Of a stretch of 15,448 bases of DNA, positions 14,358 through 15,448 are shown piece after piece. The position numbers and the translations under genes were made by a program. Under the pieces are notes generated by a model. The model was not told the origin of the DNA, made no database searches, and saw only the letters and a list, made by a program, of their open reading frames with translations. The DNA comes from Nocardioidaceae bacterium (GTDB lineage Bacteria; Actinomycetota; Actinomycetes; Propionibacteriales; Nocardioidaceae). Position 1 is the first letter of the stretch. The number at the start of each line of letters is the position of its first letter. The stretch spans positions 1-15,448 of the forward strand of contig JACCSH010000315.1 of NCBI GenBank assembly GCA_013813125.1, written 5' to 3'.

Positions 14358-15416
14358 GTGTGGAGGGAACGCTTCGGGGTTGCCACGGCGCTTGCGATCG
14401 CACTGACGGTGGCGGCACTGATCGTTGCTGTCGTCGAAGATCTGCCCTTCCGCGACCCAGACAGCCTCGTCGGACCCACCTATGTTCGACTTCCGATCAT
14501 CTTGCTCCTCGGCTACCTGACGGACGTGCTGCCGCGGGCCGTGCATCGCGCCTACCAAGCCGGGTCCTTGGCTCATACGGGCCACGAGATGGTCGTCGTC
14601 ACTCGAGAACGCTGGCCGTTCGACCACATCCGCTTCGCCTTGCTCGGCCTCGGTAGCTGGTACCTCACCTATGTTGCCTTCCGCAACCTCAAGAGCTACG
14701 TCCCGTACGTCAACCACCAGCTGTTTGACGACGCCTTCGCCGCGATCGACCGGATCATGTTCTTCGGCAACGACCCGGCCAGCGTCCTGCACGATCTGCT
14801 GGGCACCGGGTGGGCAGCTCACGTCTTGTCCTTCGTCTACATCGCCTGGATTGCGTTGGTGCCCGGGACGCTTGCAGCCGCTTTGGTGTGGTCCCGGAAT
14901 GTCTCCGGTGGTTCCTGGCTGGTCACGGCCGTCGCCGTCGACTGGGCGATGGGAGCGGCCACTTACTACGCTTTCCCGACGGTCGGCCCGGTATACGCCG
15001 AGCCCGAGCTCTTCGCCAAACTGGTGCAAACCCCGGTGACCAGCCTGCAGGAAACCATGATCGCCGAGCGAGCGGAGGTATTGGAGAATCCGTGGGCGAC
15101 CGACGCGGTGCAGACCATCGCCGCGTTCGCCTCGCTGCATGTGGGGATCACGGTGACGATCTGTGTCATAGCCCACCTGCTCCGGCTGCACGTCTGGGTT
15201 CGTGCCGCCTTGTGGTCGTTCCTGTTTCTGACCGTGCTCTCCACGGTGTACCTCGGCTGGCACTACGTCGCCGACGCCTTTGGGGGAGTCCTCCTTGGCC
15301 TGGCCGGCGTCTGGTTCGCCGCGCTGGCTACCGGCAACCCGCTGAGGAGTCGGCCGGCGCAGGAACGGCAGGCAGGAGCGCCAACCCGAGCCGGTCACGC
15401 TCTGAGTCAGCTCTGA
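14358..15416 (+). CDS. PAP2-superfamily membrane phosphatase (inositolphosphotransferase/Aur1-like)
   Basis: Polytopic membrane protein of 352 residues with roughly eight hydrophobic segments (about 8-25, 43-57, 91-108, 150-175, 185-205, 262-278, 283-300 and 307-324). PAP2 motifs are in the C-terminal third: ASLHVG (258-263, catalytic His261) and YLGWHYVADAFGG (298-310, His302 and Asp306). The preceding FPTVGP (206-211) is typical of the PAP2_3/Aur1-like group, which includes inositol-phosphoryl transferases and lipid phosphatases. The exact lipid substrate is unknown. The GTG at 14358 opens directly into the first membrane helix, and no Shine-Dalgarno is seen. The hydrophilic tail (329-352) is rich in Arg and Gln and probably cytoplasmic. 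Confidence 0.88.
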   Translation: MWRERFGVATALAIALTVAALIVAVVEDLPFRDPDSLVGPTYVRLPIILLLGYLTDVLPRAVHRAYQAGSLAHTGHEMVVVTRERWPFDHIRFALLGLGSWYLTYVAFRNLKSYVPYVNHQLFDDAFAAIDRIMFFGNDPASVLHDLLGTGWAAHVLSFVYIAWIALVPGTLAAALVWSRNVSGGSWLVTAVAVDWAMGAATYYAFPTVGPVYAEPELFAKLVQTPVTSLQETMIAERAEVLENPWATDAVQTIAAFASLHVGITVTICVIAHLLRLHVWVRAALWSFLFLTVLSTVYLGWHYVADAFGGVLLGLAGVWFAALATGNPLRSRPAQERQAGAPTRAGHALSQL

Positions 15417-15434
15417 CACGAAAGAGGTGTGGTG

Positions 15435-15448
15435 ATGATTCGCCGCAA
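15435..15448 (+). CDS. start of a further gene (partial, four codons)
   Basis: An ATG at 15435 follows GAGG (15424-15427) at 7-base spacing, a good ribosome binding site, 18 bases after the PAP2 gene stop. Only MIRR is visible before the window ends, so the product cannot be named. A GTG at 15432 is an alternative start in the same frame. The short gap suggests co-transcription with the PAP2 gene. Confidence 0.45.

Noticed and set aside
14328..15419. Long open frame (363 codons) antisense to the PAP2 gene
   Set aside because: It is low-complexity, rich in Gln, Gly, Arg and Asp, and has no family motifs. Open antisense frames are expected opposite GC-rich genes. The sense strand has clear PAP2 motifs and membrane helices.
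1..15448. A new defence, mobile or secondary-metabolite system
   Set aside because: No integrase, transposase, toxin-antitoxin pair, restriction genes, synthase modules or CRISPR repeats are visible. The genes have consistent base composition and common chromosomal functions.

Overview
The window is gene-dense, GC-rich chromosomal DNA of an actinobacterium. Supporting signs are the strong G/C third-position bias, frequent GTG starts, a mycobacterial/corynebacterial-type GlgA encoded divergently from GlgC, a Cds1-like PLP enzyme, and a membrane-anchored cyclophilin with the actinobacterial Cys-rich signature. A Propionibacteriales or Nocardioides-like host is plausible, but I cannot fix the genus. 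I see no tRNA, rRNA, insertion sequence, phage gene or CRISPR array. No stretch over 300 bases lacks a gene; the largest gap is about 240 bases (1537-1777).

Layout. Positions 1-1536 (minus strand) hold a YbhB/PEBP-family protein followed by two ABC-2 permeases; the second runs off the left edge. Positions 1778-2800 (plus) encode a PAS-GGDEF diguanylate cyclase. Positions 2815-4229 (minus) carry a DODA-type extradiol dioxygenase overlapping a peptide deformylase. Positions 4306-5139 (plus) encode an aldo/keto reductase. Positions 5155-6315 (minus, glgA) and 6386-7627 (plus, glgC) form a divergent glycogen/maltose-1-phosphate pair around a 70-base intergenic region with a perfect 8-bp inverted repeat. 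glgC leads a tight run: a short gamma-glutamyltransferase homologue, a membrane-anchored cyclophilin and a DoxX-like membrane protein (to 10210). Positions 10224-11988 (minus) hold a PLP-dependent cysteine desulfhydrase/synthase-like enzyme and a SAM methyltransferase. Positions 12114-14246 (plus) encode a RecQ helicase with a degenerate phosphoribosyltransferase-like tail. A PAP2-superfamily membrane protein follows at 14358-15416, and the first codons of another gene close the window.

How they work together. Most of the window is ordinary housekeeping and metabolism. The clearest pathway is GlgC making ADP-glucose for GlgA. The best extra signals are in the gene arrangement. Many genes have a -10-like hexamer 5-7 bases before the start codon and no Shine-Dalgarno, consistent with leaderless transcription. 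Three convergent gene pairs are separated by only 13-15 bases. The glgA-glgC inverted repeat sits where it could control both promoters. I found no convincing new multi-gene system. The oddest proteins are the RecQ with a broken PRPP loop and the shortened gamma-glutamyltransferase that lacks the usual substrate-binding arginine.
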